Shown piece after piece: positions 8,728-18,039 of a DNA stretch of 64,000 bases. How positions within the stretch are numbered: position 1 is the first letter of the stretch; the number at the start of each line of letters is the position of its first letter. A program made the position numbers and the translations under genes. A model generated the notes under the pieces. The model saw only the letters and a program-made list of their open reading frames with translations. It was not told the origin of the DNA and did no database searches. This stretch comes from Pseudomonas nitroreducens (GTDB taxonomy: Bacteria; Pseudomonadota; Gammaproteobacteria; Pseudomonadales; Pseudomonadaceae), in the NCBI RefSeq assembly GCF_014204515.1, contig NZ_JACHLI010000030.1, forward strand, positions 34,167 through 98,166, read 5' to 3'.

Positions 8728-8952
8728 TCATAGCGGCAGCAGCAGCCCCACCCAAGGCCTGGTTTCCACCAGTTGGCGGCCCTTGGCCGTGAGCGCGAGT
8801 TGCAGGTTTCTGAATTCGGCGAAGCCGAGATGGACCAGGAGCAACTTCAGTTGCGGATGAAGAACGTCGCCACGTTGCACGCCGTGGAGCAGCGCGCAGA
8901 GTTCGGTGTCAGGGGCGAGGGGGGGACTTCTTTCGACCTTGGAACTGGGCAC
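8728..8952 (-). CDS. Small hypothetical protein
   Basis: The 74-codon frame begins with GTG at 8952 and has a GGGAAG motif about 8 nt upstream. The central part, LHPQLKLLLVHLGFAEF followed by LALTAKGRQLVE, resembles the second half of a winged-helix domain, where 'LTxKGRxL' is common. That could mean a small DNA-binding or effector-like protein, but it may also be a remnant. No family is recognised. Confidence 0.45.
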   Translation of the reverse strand: MPSSKVERSPPLAPDTELCALLHGVQRGDVLHPQLKLLLVHLGFAEFRNLQLALTAKGRQLVETRPWVGLLLPL

Positions 8953-9124
8953 TGAGCGAACTTCCCTGGATTTTGACGTCAGTGGATTCTGAATTCGAAC
9001 CGGGTTCAGCTTATTTTCTATTGCTATCAGAAAATACTGATCAATGTCTCAGTATCTGACAGATTTAAGAGAATCCCTACATGTGGGATGAGCCTGGCGG
9101 GCCTTCGCGGTTTTCTCCCGGCAT

Positions 9125-9162
9125 AAAAAAGCCCCGCGATCCGGAGCGTCAGATCGCAGGGC
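9125..9162 (-). terminator. Rho-independent terminator of the mexEF-oprN operon
   Basis: Read on the minus strand, a GC-rich stem (GCCCTGCGATC ... GGATCGCGGGGC) is followed directly by six T residues. It lies about 35 nt after the oprN stop codon. Confidence 0.85.
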
Positions 9163-9198
9163 CAGAAGGTCGGGAGGTTCCCGACCGGGGAGGACCGG

Positions 9199-10620
9199 TC
9201 AGGCCGCCGGCGTCGGCTGCCAGCCGCCGCCCAGGGCCTTGTAGATCGCCACGATGCCGCGATACACGTCGACTTCCGCCAGGGCCTGGGCGTCCTCGGC
9301 GGCCAGCTGTTCGCGCTCGGCGTCCAGCAGGTTGAGGAAGTCCACGGTGCCTTCGCGGTATTGCAGGCCGGCTTGCTGCGCGGCATTGCGGCTGGCTTCG
9401 GACTGGCGCACCAGCGATACCAGGCGCTGCTGGCGCTTGCCGTAGTCGCTGAAGGCGTTCGACGACTCTTCCAGGGCCAGCAGGACCTGCTGCTCGTAGG
9501 ACGCCAGGGCGCCGTCGGCATCGGCCTTGGCGGCGCGCAGGCGGGCCCGCACGCTGCCCAGGTCGAAGGCCGCCCAGGTGATGCTCGGGGCGACGCCCCA
9601 GGCGCTGGCGGCGGACGAACCGATCTGCGAGCCACGGCCGGCGGTGTAGCCGAGGAAGCCGCCGAGGCTGACTTTCGGGAACAGGTCGGCAGTGGCCACG
9701 CCTACGTCGGCCGTCGCAGCAGCCAGGCGGCGTTCGGCGGAAGCGACGTCCGGCCGACGACGCAGCAACTCGCCCGGATCACCGATGGGCAGCGCCTTGG
9801 CGATGGCCGGCAGCTTCTTCGGCGACAGGTCCACGGAGAGCGCGTCCGGGCGCTGGCCGAGGAGGGTGGCGATGCGGTTGCGCTGGCGCACCTCTTCGGC
9901 TTCCAGTTGCGGCACGCTGGCTTCGGTGGAGGCCAGGCGCGCTTCGGCGCGTTGCACGTCCAGCTCGCTGCCGACACCGGCGTCGCGCAGCTGGATGGTC
10001 AGGTCGCGGGACTCGCGCTGGTTCTCCAGGTTGCTCTTGGCGATGCTTTCGCGCAGTTGCGCACCACGCAGTTGTCCATAAGCGTCAGCCAACTCGGCGA
10101 TCAGGCTGACCTGCAGCTGCTGCAGGTCGGCGACTATGGCCTCGCTCTGCGCGTCGCTGGATTCCAGCTGGCGGCGCACGCGGCCGAACAGGTCGACTTC
10201 CCAGATCATGTCCAGGCCCAGGTCGTAGCGCTCCTGGTTGACCCGGTCCTCGGTCTGGCCGGGCACCTGGCCCTTGCCGACCTGGCCTTCGGCGCGGCTG
10301 GTGACCGTGGGGAAACGGTCATTGGCGACGTCGTCGCGGATCGCCCGCGAAGCCAGCACGCGGGCATAGGCCACGCGCAGCTCGCGGTTTTCCTTGAGGG
10401 ACTGCTCGACCAGCTGGGTCAGCACCGGGTCGTCGAACTGCTTCCACCAGGCATCCTCGAAGCGGTTGCGGTCGTAGTTCTGCGCCTGGGCATTGCTGTC
10501 CAGCCGGGCCGGCGCGGTGTCCGGCTTCTGGTAGTCGGGGCCGACCATGCACGCGCTGAGAGCCAGCGCGAGCAGGGAAGGGACGAACAGTTTCACGGCA
10601 CTCATGTTGATGACGCTCAT
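9199..10620 (-). CDS. oprN: OprN-like outer-membrane efflux lipoprotein
   Basis: The protein has 473 residues. A lipoprotein signal ends in the lipobox LSAC (Cys near residue 24). Two OEP/TolC repeats follow, with characteristic segments such as WEVDLFGRVRRQLESSDAQ, ELLRRRPDVASAERRLAAA and YREGTVDFLNLLDAEREQLA. It closely resembles P. aeruginosa OprN by memory. It forms the outer-membrane exit duct of the MexEF pump. Its ATG overlaps the mexF stop (ATGA, 10617-10620), so translation is coupled. A terminator follows. Reading frame intact. Confidence 0.93.
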   Translation of the reverse strand: MSVINMSAVKLFVPSLLALALSACMVGPDYQKPDTAPARLDSNAQAQNYDRNRFEDAWWKQFDDPVLTQLVEQSLKENRELRVAYARVLASRAIRDDVANDRFPTVTSRAEGQVGKGQVPGQTEDRVNQERYDLGLDMIWEVDLFGRVRRQLESSDAQSEAIVADLQQLQVSLIAELADAYGQLRGAQLRESIAKSNLENQRESRDLTIQLRDAGVGSELDVQRAEARLASTEASVPQLEAEEVRQRNRIATLLGQRPDALSVDLSPKKLPAIAKALPIGDPGELLRRRPDVASAERRLAAATADVGVATADLFPKVSLGGFLGYTAGRGSQIGSSAASAWGVAPSITWAAFDLGSVRARLRAAKADADGALASYEQQVLLALEESSNAFSDYGKRQQRLVSLVRQSEASRNAAQQAGLQYREGTVDFLNLLDAEREQLAAEDAQALAEVDVYRGIVAIYKALGGGWQPTPAA

Positions 10621-13600
10621 GCCTGGTGGGCCTCGCTGTTGTTCGGTTGGCTCTGGGCGATGCGCGCCTGGTGCGCCTGTTTCTTCGCTTCACGGGCTTC
10701 CATGAAGCGGCGGATCAGCACATAGAAGACCGGGGTCAGCAACAGGCCGAAGAAGGTCACGCCAAGCATCCCGGAGAACACCGCGACACCCATGGCATGG
10801 CGCATTTCGGCGCCGGCGCCGGACGACAGCACCAGGGGCACCACGCCCATGATGAAGGCGATGGAGGTCATCAGGATCGGCCGCAGACGCAGGCGGCAGG
10901 CTTCCAGCACCGCGCTCAGGCGGTCCATGCCTTCGTCCTGCTTGTCCTTGGCGAACTCCACGATCAGGATCGCGTTCTTGCACGCCAGGCCCACCAGGAC
11001 GATCAGGCCGATCTGGGTGAAGATGTTGTTGTCGCCACCGGACAGGATCACGCCGGCAATCGCCGACAGCAGGGTCATCGGCACGATCAGGATCACCGCC
11101 AGCGGCAGGCCCCAGCTCTCGTACAACGCGGCCAGCACCAGGAAGGCGAGCAGCACGCAGAGCGGGAACACGTAGATCGCGGAGTTGCCGGCGAGGATCT
11201 GCTGGTAGGTCAGCTCGGTCCATTCGTAGGTCATGCCATTGGGCAGTTCCTGCTTGAGCAGGCGCTCGATGGCGGCCTCGGCCTGGCCGGAGCTGTAGCC
11301 CGGTGCGGCGGCGCCGTTGATCTCGGCGGTGATGAAGCCGTTGTAGTGCATCACGCGGTCGGGGCCGGAGGTGTCGCTGATCTTGATGAAGGTGGCCAGC
11401 GGGACCATTTCACCCAGGTTGTTGCGCACCTTGAGCTGGCCGATCTGCTCGGGTTCGAGACGGAACTGCTGCTCGCCCTGGACGTTCACCTGGTAGGTAC
11501 GGCCGAAGCGGTTGAAGTCGTTCGCGTACAGCGAGCCCAGGTAGACCTGCAGGGTGTCGAAGATGTCGCTGATCGCAACCCCGTGGGTCTTGGCCTTCTC
11601 GCGGTCGATGGCGGCATCCACCTGCGGCACGTTCACCTGGTAGCTGGTGAACACCGACATGGGGTTGAGCTCCGGCAGCGCGCGGGCCTTGTTGAGGATG
11701 TTCTGGGTCTGCGCGTAGAGCTCCTCGTAACCGGCGTTGCCGCGGTCCTCGATCTGCAGGCGGAAGCCGCCGATGGTGCCCAGCCCCTGTACCGGCGGCG
11801 GCGGGAAGATCGCGATGTAGGCGTCCTGGATGTCGGCGAACTGCTTGTTCAGCTCGGCGGCGATCTCGTTGGCCGACATGCCCGGCCCCTTGCGCTCGCT
11901 GAAGTCCTTGAGCGGGGTGAAGACGATGCCGCTGTTGGGGCTGTTGGTGAAGCCGTTGATCGACAGGCCGGGGAAGGACACGGTGTGCTCGATGCCCGGG
12001 TGCTTGCCGGCGATTTCCGACATGCGCTTGATCACCGCCTCGGTGCGGTCCAGCGTGGCGGCGTCGGGCAGTTGCGCGAAGGCCACCAGGTACTGCTTGT
12101 CCTGTTGCGGCACGAAGCCGGTCGGGGTGCTGGAGAAGCCCAGGTAGGTCAGGCCGATCAGCCCGGCGTACAGCAGCAGTGCGATGGAGCTGCCGCGCAG
12201 CACGCGGGTCACGGTGCCGACGTAGCCATGGCTGGCACGCTCGAAGAAGCGGTTGAACGGACGGAACAGCCAGCCGCCCAGCAGCTTGTCCAGCAGCACC
12301 GAGAAGCGGTCCTTCGGCTCGTGGTGCCCCTTGAGCAGCACGGCGGACAGCGCCGGCGACAGGGTCAGCGAGTTGAACGCGGAGATCACCGTGGAGATCG
12401 CGATGGTCAAGGCGAACTGCCGGTAGAACTGCCCGGTGAGGCCGGAGATGAACGCGGTGGGAATGAACACGGCGCACAGCACCAGCGCGGTGGCGATGAT
12501 CGGTCCGGTCACTTCCTTCATGGCGCGCTTGGTCGCCTCGATGGGCGTGAGGCCCAGGCCGATGTTGCGCTCGACGTTCTCCACCACCACGATGGCGTCG
12601 TCCACCACGATGCCGATGGCCAGTACCAGGCCGAACAATGACAAGGCGTTGAGCGAGAAGCCGAAGAAGTGCATCACCGCGAAGGTGCCGATCAGCGACA
12701 CCGGCACGGCGGCCAGCGGGATGATCGAGGCGCGCCAGGTCTGCAGGAACAGCACGACCACCAGCACCACCAGGATCAGCGCTTCGAACAGGGTGTGCAC
12801 CACCGCTTCGATGGAGCCGCGGACGAAGATGGTCGGGTCATAGACGATGGAGTAGTCCACGCCCTGGGGGAAGTCCTTCTTCAGCTCGGCCATCTTCTCG
12901 CGCACCAGGTTGGAGATGGCGATGGCGTTGGAACCGGGACGCTGGAAGATCGGGATGGCGACCGCCGGCTGGTTGTCCAGCAGCGAGCGCAGGGCGTACT
13001 GGCTGGAGCCGAGCTCGACGCGGGCGATGTCCTTCAGGCGGGTGATCTCGCCGTCGGGGCCGCTGCGGATGACGATGTTCTCGAACTCTTCCTCGGTGAC
13101 CAGGCGACCCTGGGTGTTGATCGACAGCTGGAAGCTGGTGTCGCTCGGCGAGGGCGGGGCGCCCAGGGAGCCGGCGGCGACCTGGCGGTTCTGCTCGCGG
13201 ATCGCGGCGACCACGTCGGTGGCGGTCAGGTTGCGCGAGGCGACCTTGTTCGGGTCCAGCCAGACGCGCAGGGAGTAGTCGCCCATGCCGAACAGTTGCA
13301 CGTCGCCCACACCGTCCAGGCGCGCCAGCTCGTCCTTGATGTTGAGGATGGCGTAGTTGGACAGGTAGAGCATGTCGTAGCGGTTATCCGGCGAGGTCAG
13401 GTGCACGACCATGGTCAGGTCGGGCGAGGCCTTGTCGACGGTGATGCCGATCCGCGTGACTTCCTCGGGCAGCTTGGGCTGCGTACGGGTCACGCGGTTC
13501 TGCACCTGCACCTGGGCGTTGTCCAGGTCGGTGCCCAGGGCGAAGGTGATGGTCAGGGTCATCTTGCCGTCGGCGGTGGACTGCGAGGACATGTAGAGCA

Positions 13601-13829
13601 TGTTCTCGACGCCGGTGATGGCCTGTTCCAGCGGCGCGGCGACGGTCTCGCCGATCACCTTGGGGTTGGCGCCGGGGAAGTTGGCGCGCACCACCACGGT
13701 GGGCGGCACTACTTCGGGGTATTCGCTGATCGGTAGCTGGAACAGCGAGATGGCCCCGCCGATCAGGATGATCAGCGAAAGCACGGCGGCGAAGATCGGC
13801 CGCTGGATGAAGAATAGCGAAAAGTTCAT
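10617..13829 (-). CDS. mexF: MexF, RND inner-membrane multidrug transporter (HAE1)
   Basis: The protein has 1070 residues and begins MNFSLFFIQRPIFAAVLS. RND architecture is complete: TM1, a large porter loop, TM2-6 with GIVVDDAIVVVEN in TM4 (the proton-relay Asp pair), a second porter loop, and TM8-12 with the usual ILMTSIAFIMGVVPL segment. The sequence matches MexF by memory. Substrates in P. aeruginosa are chloramphenicol, fluoroquinolones, trimethoprim and the quorum-sensing precursor HHQ. The ATG at 13829 has an AGGA site upstream; a longer frame to 13886 is not conserved-looking. The frame is intact even though the partner gene mexE upstream is broken. Confidence 0.95.
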   Translation of the reverse strand: MNFSLFFIQRPIFAAVLSLIILIGGAISLFQLPISEYPEVVPPTVVVRANFPGANPKVIGETVAAPLEQAITGVENMLYMSSQSTADGKMTLTITFALGTDLDNAQVQVQNRVTRTQPKLPEEVTRIGITVDKASPDLTMVVHLTSPDNRYDMLYLSNYAILNIKDELARLDGVGDVQLFGMGDYSLRVWLDPNKVASRNLTATDVVAAIREQNRQVAAGSLGAPPSPSDTSFQLSINTQGRLVTEEEFENIVIRSGPDGEITRLKDIARVELGSSQYALRSLLDNQPAVAIPIFQRPGSNAIAISNLVREKMAELKKDFPQGVDYSIVYDPTIFVRGSIEAVVHTLFEALILVVLVVVLFLQTWRASIIPLAAVPVSLIGTFAVMHFFGFSLNALSLFGLVLAIGIVVDDAIVVVENVERNIGLGLTPIEATKRAMKEVTGPIIATALVLCAVFIPTAFISGLTGQFYRQFALTIAISTVISAFNSLTLSPALSAVLLKGHHEPKDRFSVLLDKLLGGWLFRPFNRFFERASHGYVGTVTRVLRGSSIALLLYAGLIGLTYLGFSSTPTGFVPQQDKQYLVAFAQLPDAATLDRTEAVIKRMSEIAGKHPGIEHTVSFPGLSINGFTNSPNSGIVFTPLKDFSERKGPGMSANEIAAELNKQFADIQDAYIAIFPPPPVQGLGTIGGFRLQIEDRGNAGYEELYAQTQNILNKARALPELNPMSVFTSYQVNVPQVDAAIDREKAKTHGVAISDIFDTLQVYLGSLYANDFNRFGRTYQVNVQGEQQFRLEPEQIGQLKVRNNLGEMVPLATFIKISDTSGPDRVMHYNGFITAEINGAAAPGYSSGQAEAAIERLLKQELPNGMTYEWTELTYQQILAGNSAIYVFPLCVLLAFLVLAALYESWGLPLAVILIVPMTLLSAIAGVILSGGDNNIFTQIGLIVLVGLACKNAILIVEFAKDKQDEGMDRLSAVLEACRLRLRPILMTSIAFIMGVVPLVLSSGAGAEMRHAMGVAVFSGMLGVTFFGLLLTPVFYVLIRRFMEAREAKKQAHQARIAQSQPNNSEAHQA

Positions 13830-13938
13830 GGCTGGTTCCTGTCGCGAACGCTCACGTTCGCCAAACCCGGGACAAAGGTCACCCAAGGCCCTGGTGGGAC
13901 AGGGCCTGGTATATCGATTCAGGAATTACGGGTTGGGG

Positions 13939-15164
13939 TCAGCCGCGTGGCGCACCCGGTTTAGTCGACTTCTCGGCGACCTTCGGCGCCTCGAAGCTCT
14001 CCAGCGCGCGACGCTGGCTTTCGAGGTTGGCGAGGGTTTCCTTGCTGGCCATCTCGACGCCCTGGGCATCGACCTGGGCGCCCGGGCGAACCCGTTGCAG
14101 GCCGTTGACCACGATGCGGTCACCCTTGGCCAGCCCAGTGCGGACGATGCGCAGGCCTTCGAGTTTCGGGCCCAGCTCGATGCCGCGGTACTGCACCTTG
14201 CTGTCCTTGTCGAGCACCAGCACGAACTTCTTGCCAAGGTCCGTGCCGACCGCTTCGTCCTTGATCAGCGCGGCGGGGTAGGTGCCGCTGCCGACCAGCT
14301 TGATGCGGGCGTACAGGCCGGGGGTGAACTGGTTGGCGGCGTTGTCGAACACGGCGCGGCCACGGATGGTGCCGGTCTTGGGGTTGACCTGGTTGTCGAG
14401 GAAGTCCAGGCGGCCCTGGTGGGGGAAGCCGTCCTCGCCGGTCAGGCCCAGGTACACCGGGCTGGTGCCACGGGCGTCCGGGCCGCCCTTGCGGGCGAGG
14501 TCGACGTACTTCAGGTAGACGCGCTCGTCGGCGTCGAAGTAGGCGTAGACCTTGTCGGTGGAGACCAGGGTGGTCAGCACGCTTTGGCCGCTGTTGACCA
14601 GGTTGCCGGCGGTGACTTCGGCGCGCGAAACGCGGCCGTCGATGGGCGCGGTGACCTGGGTGAACGACAGGTTCAGGCGGGCGTTGTCCAGTTCCGCCTG
14701 GGTTGCGGCGACCACCGCTTTCGCCTCGGTGGCGGCGGCGGTGCGGGCGTCGGCCAGTTCCGCGGAAATGGCGTTGGTGGCGCGCAGGCGATCACCGCGG
14801 GAGGCTTCGTTGACGGTACGGGTCTGGTTGGCGCGAGCCTGTTGCAGCTGGGCTTCCAGGCGATGCACCTCGGCCTGGAACGGATCTGGAACAGCAGGTC
14901 GCCTTTCTTCACCAGCGCGCCTTCACGGAAGGCGACGCGGTCGATGTAGCCGGAGACGCGCGGACGCAATTCGACGGATTCCGGAGCCTCCAGGCGACCG
15001 GTGAATTCGTCCCATTCATTGATCGGCTGTTCGATCACATCCGCCACGCTGACCTTGGGGGCGGCCATGTTCTGTGCCGCCTCCTGGCCCTTGCCGCAGG
15101 CGCTGAGAACCAGCACGGCGGCCAACGCCAACGGAATACGCAAGGTGTTCAGATTTCGCTCCAT
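13939..15164 (-). pseudogene. mexE: mexE, RND periplasmic adaptor, frameshifted
   Basis: The N-terminal part (from the ATG at 15164) has a lipoprotein signal with LSAC, then a biotinyl-lipoyl region including EFTGRLEAPESVELRPRVSG, up to DLLFQI. From there the same frame becomes nonsense and stops at 14673, giving 163 codons. The normal continuation (RLEAQLQQARANQ ... through the beta-barrel to the stop at 13939) lies in another frame. The junction is at about 14882-14884: the family sequence I-D-P-R-P-F is reduced to I followed directly by the F codon, consistent with a 10-nt deletion. Restoring 10 nt gives 412 codons including stop, close to the family length of about 414 residues. The adaptor should therefore be non-functional unless the sequence is wrong here. 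Confidence 0.85.
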
Positions 15165-15264
15165 GGAAAAGACTCCGGCGATCTAATTGGTTTTGGGATT
15201 TCTGATGGAGCGGAGTCTGCGCAAGAGGGCGCTCTGGAACTAATCGAACGAGCAGATTTTGATT

Positions 15265-15279
15265 ATCACGCGCAGTGAT
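15265..15279. promoter_or_regulatory. Candidate MexT operator upstream of mexE
   Basis: A perfect inverted repeat ATCAC-N5-GTGAT contains the T-N11-A pattern expected of LysR-type sites. It lies about 100 bp upstream of the mexE start codon in AT-richer DNA. MexT is the adjacent LysR activator; its binding here is inferred from position and symmetry. Confidence 0.55.
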
Positions 15280-15371
15280 AAATGCTTTTGCACTATGCGC
15301 AGGAATAGATAGAAGGAGTGGGCACGGGGATTGCCCGAAGGTGCTACCCGATCGCCTGGTGCGCTCGGGCT

Positions 15372-15586
15372 GCCCTCACCCTGACCCTGGCTACGCGCCC
15401 CGCTCCTGAGGGAGAGGGGACTGATCGGTGCAGGAGGAAACTACTGCGTCAGCCGGTACGGACGACTCCCTCTCCCTCTGGGAGAGGGCGGGGGTGAGGG
15501 TGATTAGGCGTAGGGCGAATAACGCCTCGGGCGTTATCCGCCGCATGCTTGCCGGCGGATAACCTGTTCCAGGTTATGCGCCCTAC
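15372..15586. repeat. Intergenic repeats between mexE and mexT
   Basis: The 561-nt gap between mexE and mexT carries two elements. From about 15372 to 15503 is an interrupted inverted repeat with arms CCCTCACCCTGACCC and GGGGGTGAGGGTGA and internal CTCCCTCTCCC blocks, a common Pseudomonas intergenic type. From 15510 to 15586 is a GTAGGGCG...GCGCCCTAC double stem-loop as found elsewhere in the window. No gene is seen in the remaining sequence apart from the proposed MexT site. Confidence 0.8.
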
Positions 15587-15725
15587 AGCCGGTCTCTGAT
15601 TTCAGGAGAGCCTGATCCTCGTACCGAAGCGAACCCGCATCCCACGGTGCTTCTGGTGAACGACGGTTCGCGAGCAATGACGATGGCGTCCCCCTCGCTC
15701 CTACAGGTTGAGTCCGCTGCGAAGG

Positions 15726-16640
15726 TCAGAGACTGTCCGGATCACCCACGAACATGGTGATCCGCGAGCGCAGCCAGCGTTCGGCCGGGTCCTGGTCCTG
15801 GGCGCCGCGCCAGACCATGGACAGCTCCGCCAGCCGGGTGGGGAAAGGCGGTTCGTCGGCGCGCAGGCCGCCGGCAGCGGTCAGCGCCAGGGCCACGTAC
15901 TCGGGCACGGTGGCGAGGATGTCGGTGCCGGCCAGCAGCGAGGCCAGGCCGTTGAACTGCGGCACGGCCAGCACCACCTGGCGCTTGCGGTCCATCTCGG
16001 CCAGGGTCTGGTCGACGAAGCCGTCCAGGTCGCCGGCATAGGACACCAGCGCGTGCGGGCGCGCGCAGTAATCATCGAGGGTCAGTGCACCGGGAATCGA
16101 GTCGGCCCGCAGAATCTTCCAGGTGCTGCGGCGCAGGGTCTTGCGCTTGGCGTTGGCCGGCAGCTCGTCGGTGTAGCTGACGCCCACGGAGATTTCCCCG
16201 GAGGACAGCAGCTGCGGCATCAGCAGGTAGTTGGCGCGGCGCACCACCAGGGTGATGCCCGGTGCTTCCGAGCGCAGGCGGCGCAGCAGCGGCGGCAGCA
16301 GGCCGAATTCCACGTCATCGGACAGGCCGATGCGGAACACCGCCTTGCTGGTGGCCGGGTCGAAGTCGGCGGCGCGGCTCAGGGCGGTGGAGATCGAATC
16401 CAGCGCCGGCGAGAGGTGGCCGAAGATTTCCTGCGCCCGCGCGGTGGGTTCCATGCTGCGCCCGGTGCGGACGAACAGCGGATCGTCGAACAGGCCGCGC
16501 AGGCGCGCCAGGGCCGCACTGATCGCCGGCTGGCCGAGGAACAGCTTCTCGGCGGCGCGGGTCACGCTGCGTTCGTGCATCAGCGTCTCGAAAACGATCA
16601 ACAGGTTGAGGTCAACCTTGCGGAGGTCGTTGCGGTTCAT
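15726..16640 (-). CDS. mexT: MexT, LysR-type activator of mexEF-oprN
   Basis: The protein has 304 residues starting MNRNDLRKVDLNLLIVFE. The helix-turn-helix region HERSVTRAAEKLFLGQPAIS and effector-domain segments such as GDPDSL at the C-terminus match MexT by memory. MexT activates mexEF-oprN and mexS and represses oprD in P. aeruginosa, responding to redox or electrophile stress. The frame is uninterrupted; I see no 8-bp insertion of the type that inactivates mexT in some PAO1 lines. It lies upstream of mexE in the same orientation and is divergent from mexS, the usual arrangement. Confidence 0.93.
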   Translation of the reverse strand: MNRNDLRKVDLNLLIVFETLMHERSVTRAAEKLFLGQPAISAALARLRGLFDDPLFVRTGRSMEPTARAQEIFGHLSPALDSISTALSRAADFDPATSKAVFRIGLSDDVEFGLLPPLLRRLRSEAPGITLVVRRANYLLMPQLLSSGEISVGVSYTDELPANAKRKTLRRSTWKILRADSIPGALTLDDYCARPHALVSYAGDLDGFVDQTLAEMDRKRQVVLAVPQFNGLASLLAGTDILATVPEYVALALTAAGGLRADEPPFPTRLAELSMVWRGAQDQDPAERWLRSRITMFVGDPDSL

Positions 16641-16880
16641 GGGGGCTCCCTGGCGATGGGGGAAAAGTGAGGCCGAGCGTGCCCTGAGTCAAGTCTGTCA
16701 GATAAGTCCTTGATCAATTTCCACTTTTTTAATGAGAATCTCGCCCCGGCGCTGTGGTCAGACTCTGTAAGAGCCCTGGCGCCCCAGCCCCTTGGGCAGC
16801 CCCGGCGCAGAGCCTTGCGGCCGCGCCGGACAAGGGCTGCAAAGCGGGCGGAATCATCGCCGTTTATGTCAATTATCAAT

Positions 16881-16899
16881 GGTGAACGGTGGCGTCACC
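16881..16899. promoter_or_regulatory. Inverted repeat upstream of mexS (possible MexT site)
   Basis: GGTGA-N9-TCACC lies 54 nt before the mexS start, inside the 313-nt mexT-mexS divergent region. The arms are perfect but short. A further ATCA motif precedes it. MexT activates mexS in P. aeruginosa, so a site is expected here; this assignment is tentative. The rest of the gap shows no gene. Confidence 0.3.
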
Positions 16900-16953
16900 C
16901 CCAAAGCCCGGATAGAGTCCGTGGCTATGAGCACTACTAAGGCGAGGTATGTG

Positions 16954-17973
16954 ATGTCCCGCATGATCCGTTTCCACCAGTTCGGTGACGCCTCGGTCCT
17001 GAAGATCGAGGAAATGCCGACCCCGCAACCGGGGCCGGGTGAAGTGCTGGTCCGTACCCAGGCACTGGGCGTCAGTTGGCGCGACGTGCTCTGGCGGCAG
17101 AACCTCGCCCCGGATCAGGCCAAGCTGCCGGCGGGCATCGGTTATGAACTTTCCGGCATCGTCGAAGCCGTGGGCGAGGGCGTTGAAGACCTCGAACCCG
17201 GCGTGGCGGTGGCCAGTTTCCCGGCGAACTCGCCGAACCTGTACCCGGCCTGGGGCGACCACGTCATCGTGCCGCGCACCTCGCTGACCCGTTATCCGGA
17301 CGTCCTGAGCCCGGTCGAAGCTGCCGTGCACTACACCGGTCTGCTGTATTCCTACTTCGCCCTGGTGGAGTTGGCGCAGATCAAGCCCGGCCAGCGCGTG
17401 CTGATCACCGAGGCCGGCCATTGCCTGGCACCCCAGGCGGTGCAACTGGCCAAGGCGCTCGGCGCCCAGGTGATCGCCACCACCAGCCATGAGGAAACCC
17501 GCGAGTTTCTCAAAGGGCTGGGCGCGGACAAGATCATCTACACCGAGGAGCAGGACCTGGTGCTGGAAGTCGAGCGCTTCACCAAGGGTGAAGGCGTGGA
17601 GATCGTCCTCGACCAGTGCGCCGGCCCGCAGATGAAGCTGCTGGGTGACGTGGCTGCGCCGCGCGGCAAGCTGATCCTGTACGGCATCAACGGCGGCAAC
17701 GACGCCGCCTTCCCGGCCTGCGCGGCGTTCAAGAAGCACCTGCAGTTCTACCGCCACTGCGTGCTGGACTTCACCGGGCAACCGGAGATCGGCCTGACCC
17801 GCAACGACGAAGCCGTGCAACGGGCGCTGACCGCGATCAACCAGATGACCGCCGACCAGTTGCTCAAGCCGAGCATCGACCGGGTGTTCGACTTCGCCCA
17901 GTACCGCGACGCCAACTACTACATGGAAACCTGCCCGGGCGGCGGCCGTGTGGTGATGAAGATGCCGGAGTGA
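16954..17973 (+). CDS. mexS: MexS, zinc-independent MDR-family oxidoreductase
   Basis: The protein has 339 residues. It is a medium-chain dehydrogenase/quinone-oxidoreductase fold with an N-terminal GroES-like catalytic part (GYELSGIVEAVGEGVEDL) and a Rossmann NADPH-binding part. Zinc-ligand cysteines of true alcohol dehydrogenases are absent. It matches MexS by memory and position next to mexT. Loss of MexS raises MexEF-OprN through MexT, so it is thought to detoxify an endogenous electrophile. The ATG at 16954 has GGCGAGG upstream; a longer frame to 16792 crosses the regulatory region and is rejected. A terminator follows. Confidence 0.92.
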   Translation: MSRMIRFHQFGDASVLKIEEMPTPQPGPGEVLVRTQALGVSWRDVLWRQNLAPDQAKLPAGIGYELSGIVEAVGEGVEDLEPGVAVASFPANSPNLYPAWGDHVIVPRTSLTRYPDVLSPVEAAVHYTGLLYSYFALVELAQIKPGQRVLITEAGHCLAPQAVQLAKALGAQVIATTSHEETREFLKGLGADKIIYTEEQDLVLEVERFTKGEGVEIVLDQCAGPQMKLLGDVAAPRGKLILYGINGGNDAAFPACAAFKKHLQFYRHCVLDFTGQPEIGLTRNDEAVQRALTAINQMTADQLLKPSIDRVFDFAQYRDANYYMETCPGGGRVVMKMPE

Positions 17974-17992
17974 TCCTGCATCGGTGATCCAG

Positions 17993-18019
17993 AAAGCCAC
18001 TCTTCGGAGTGGCTTTTTT
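17993..18019 (+). terminator. Terminator after mexS
   Basis: The stem AAAGCCACTC-TTCG-GAGTGGCTTT with following T residues starts about 20 nt after the mexS stop. Confidence 0.85.
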
Positions 18020-18039
18020 ATGCCTGCTGACGGGCCCTT

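Noticed and set aside
14870..14890. Sequencing or assembly error as the cause of the mexE frameshift
   Set aside because: Not fully excluded, but the change is an apparent loss of about 10 nt rather than a single base in a homopolymer, so a real deletion is more likely.
15726..16640. mexT inactivated by an 8-bp insertion as in some PAO1 lines
   Set aside because: The frame is continuous and full length (304 residues) with all expected segments.
16792..16953. N-terminal extension of MexS
   Set aside because: It crosses the divergent regulatory region; MexS length and ribosome site fit the ATG at 16954.
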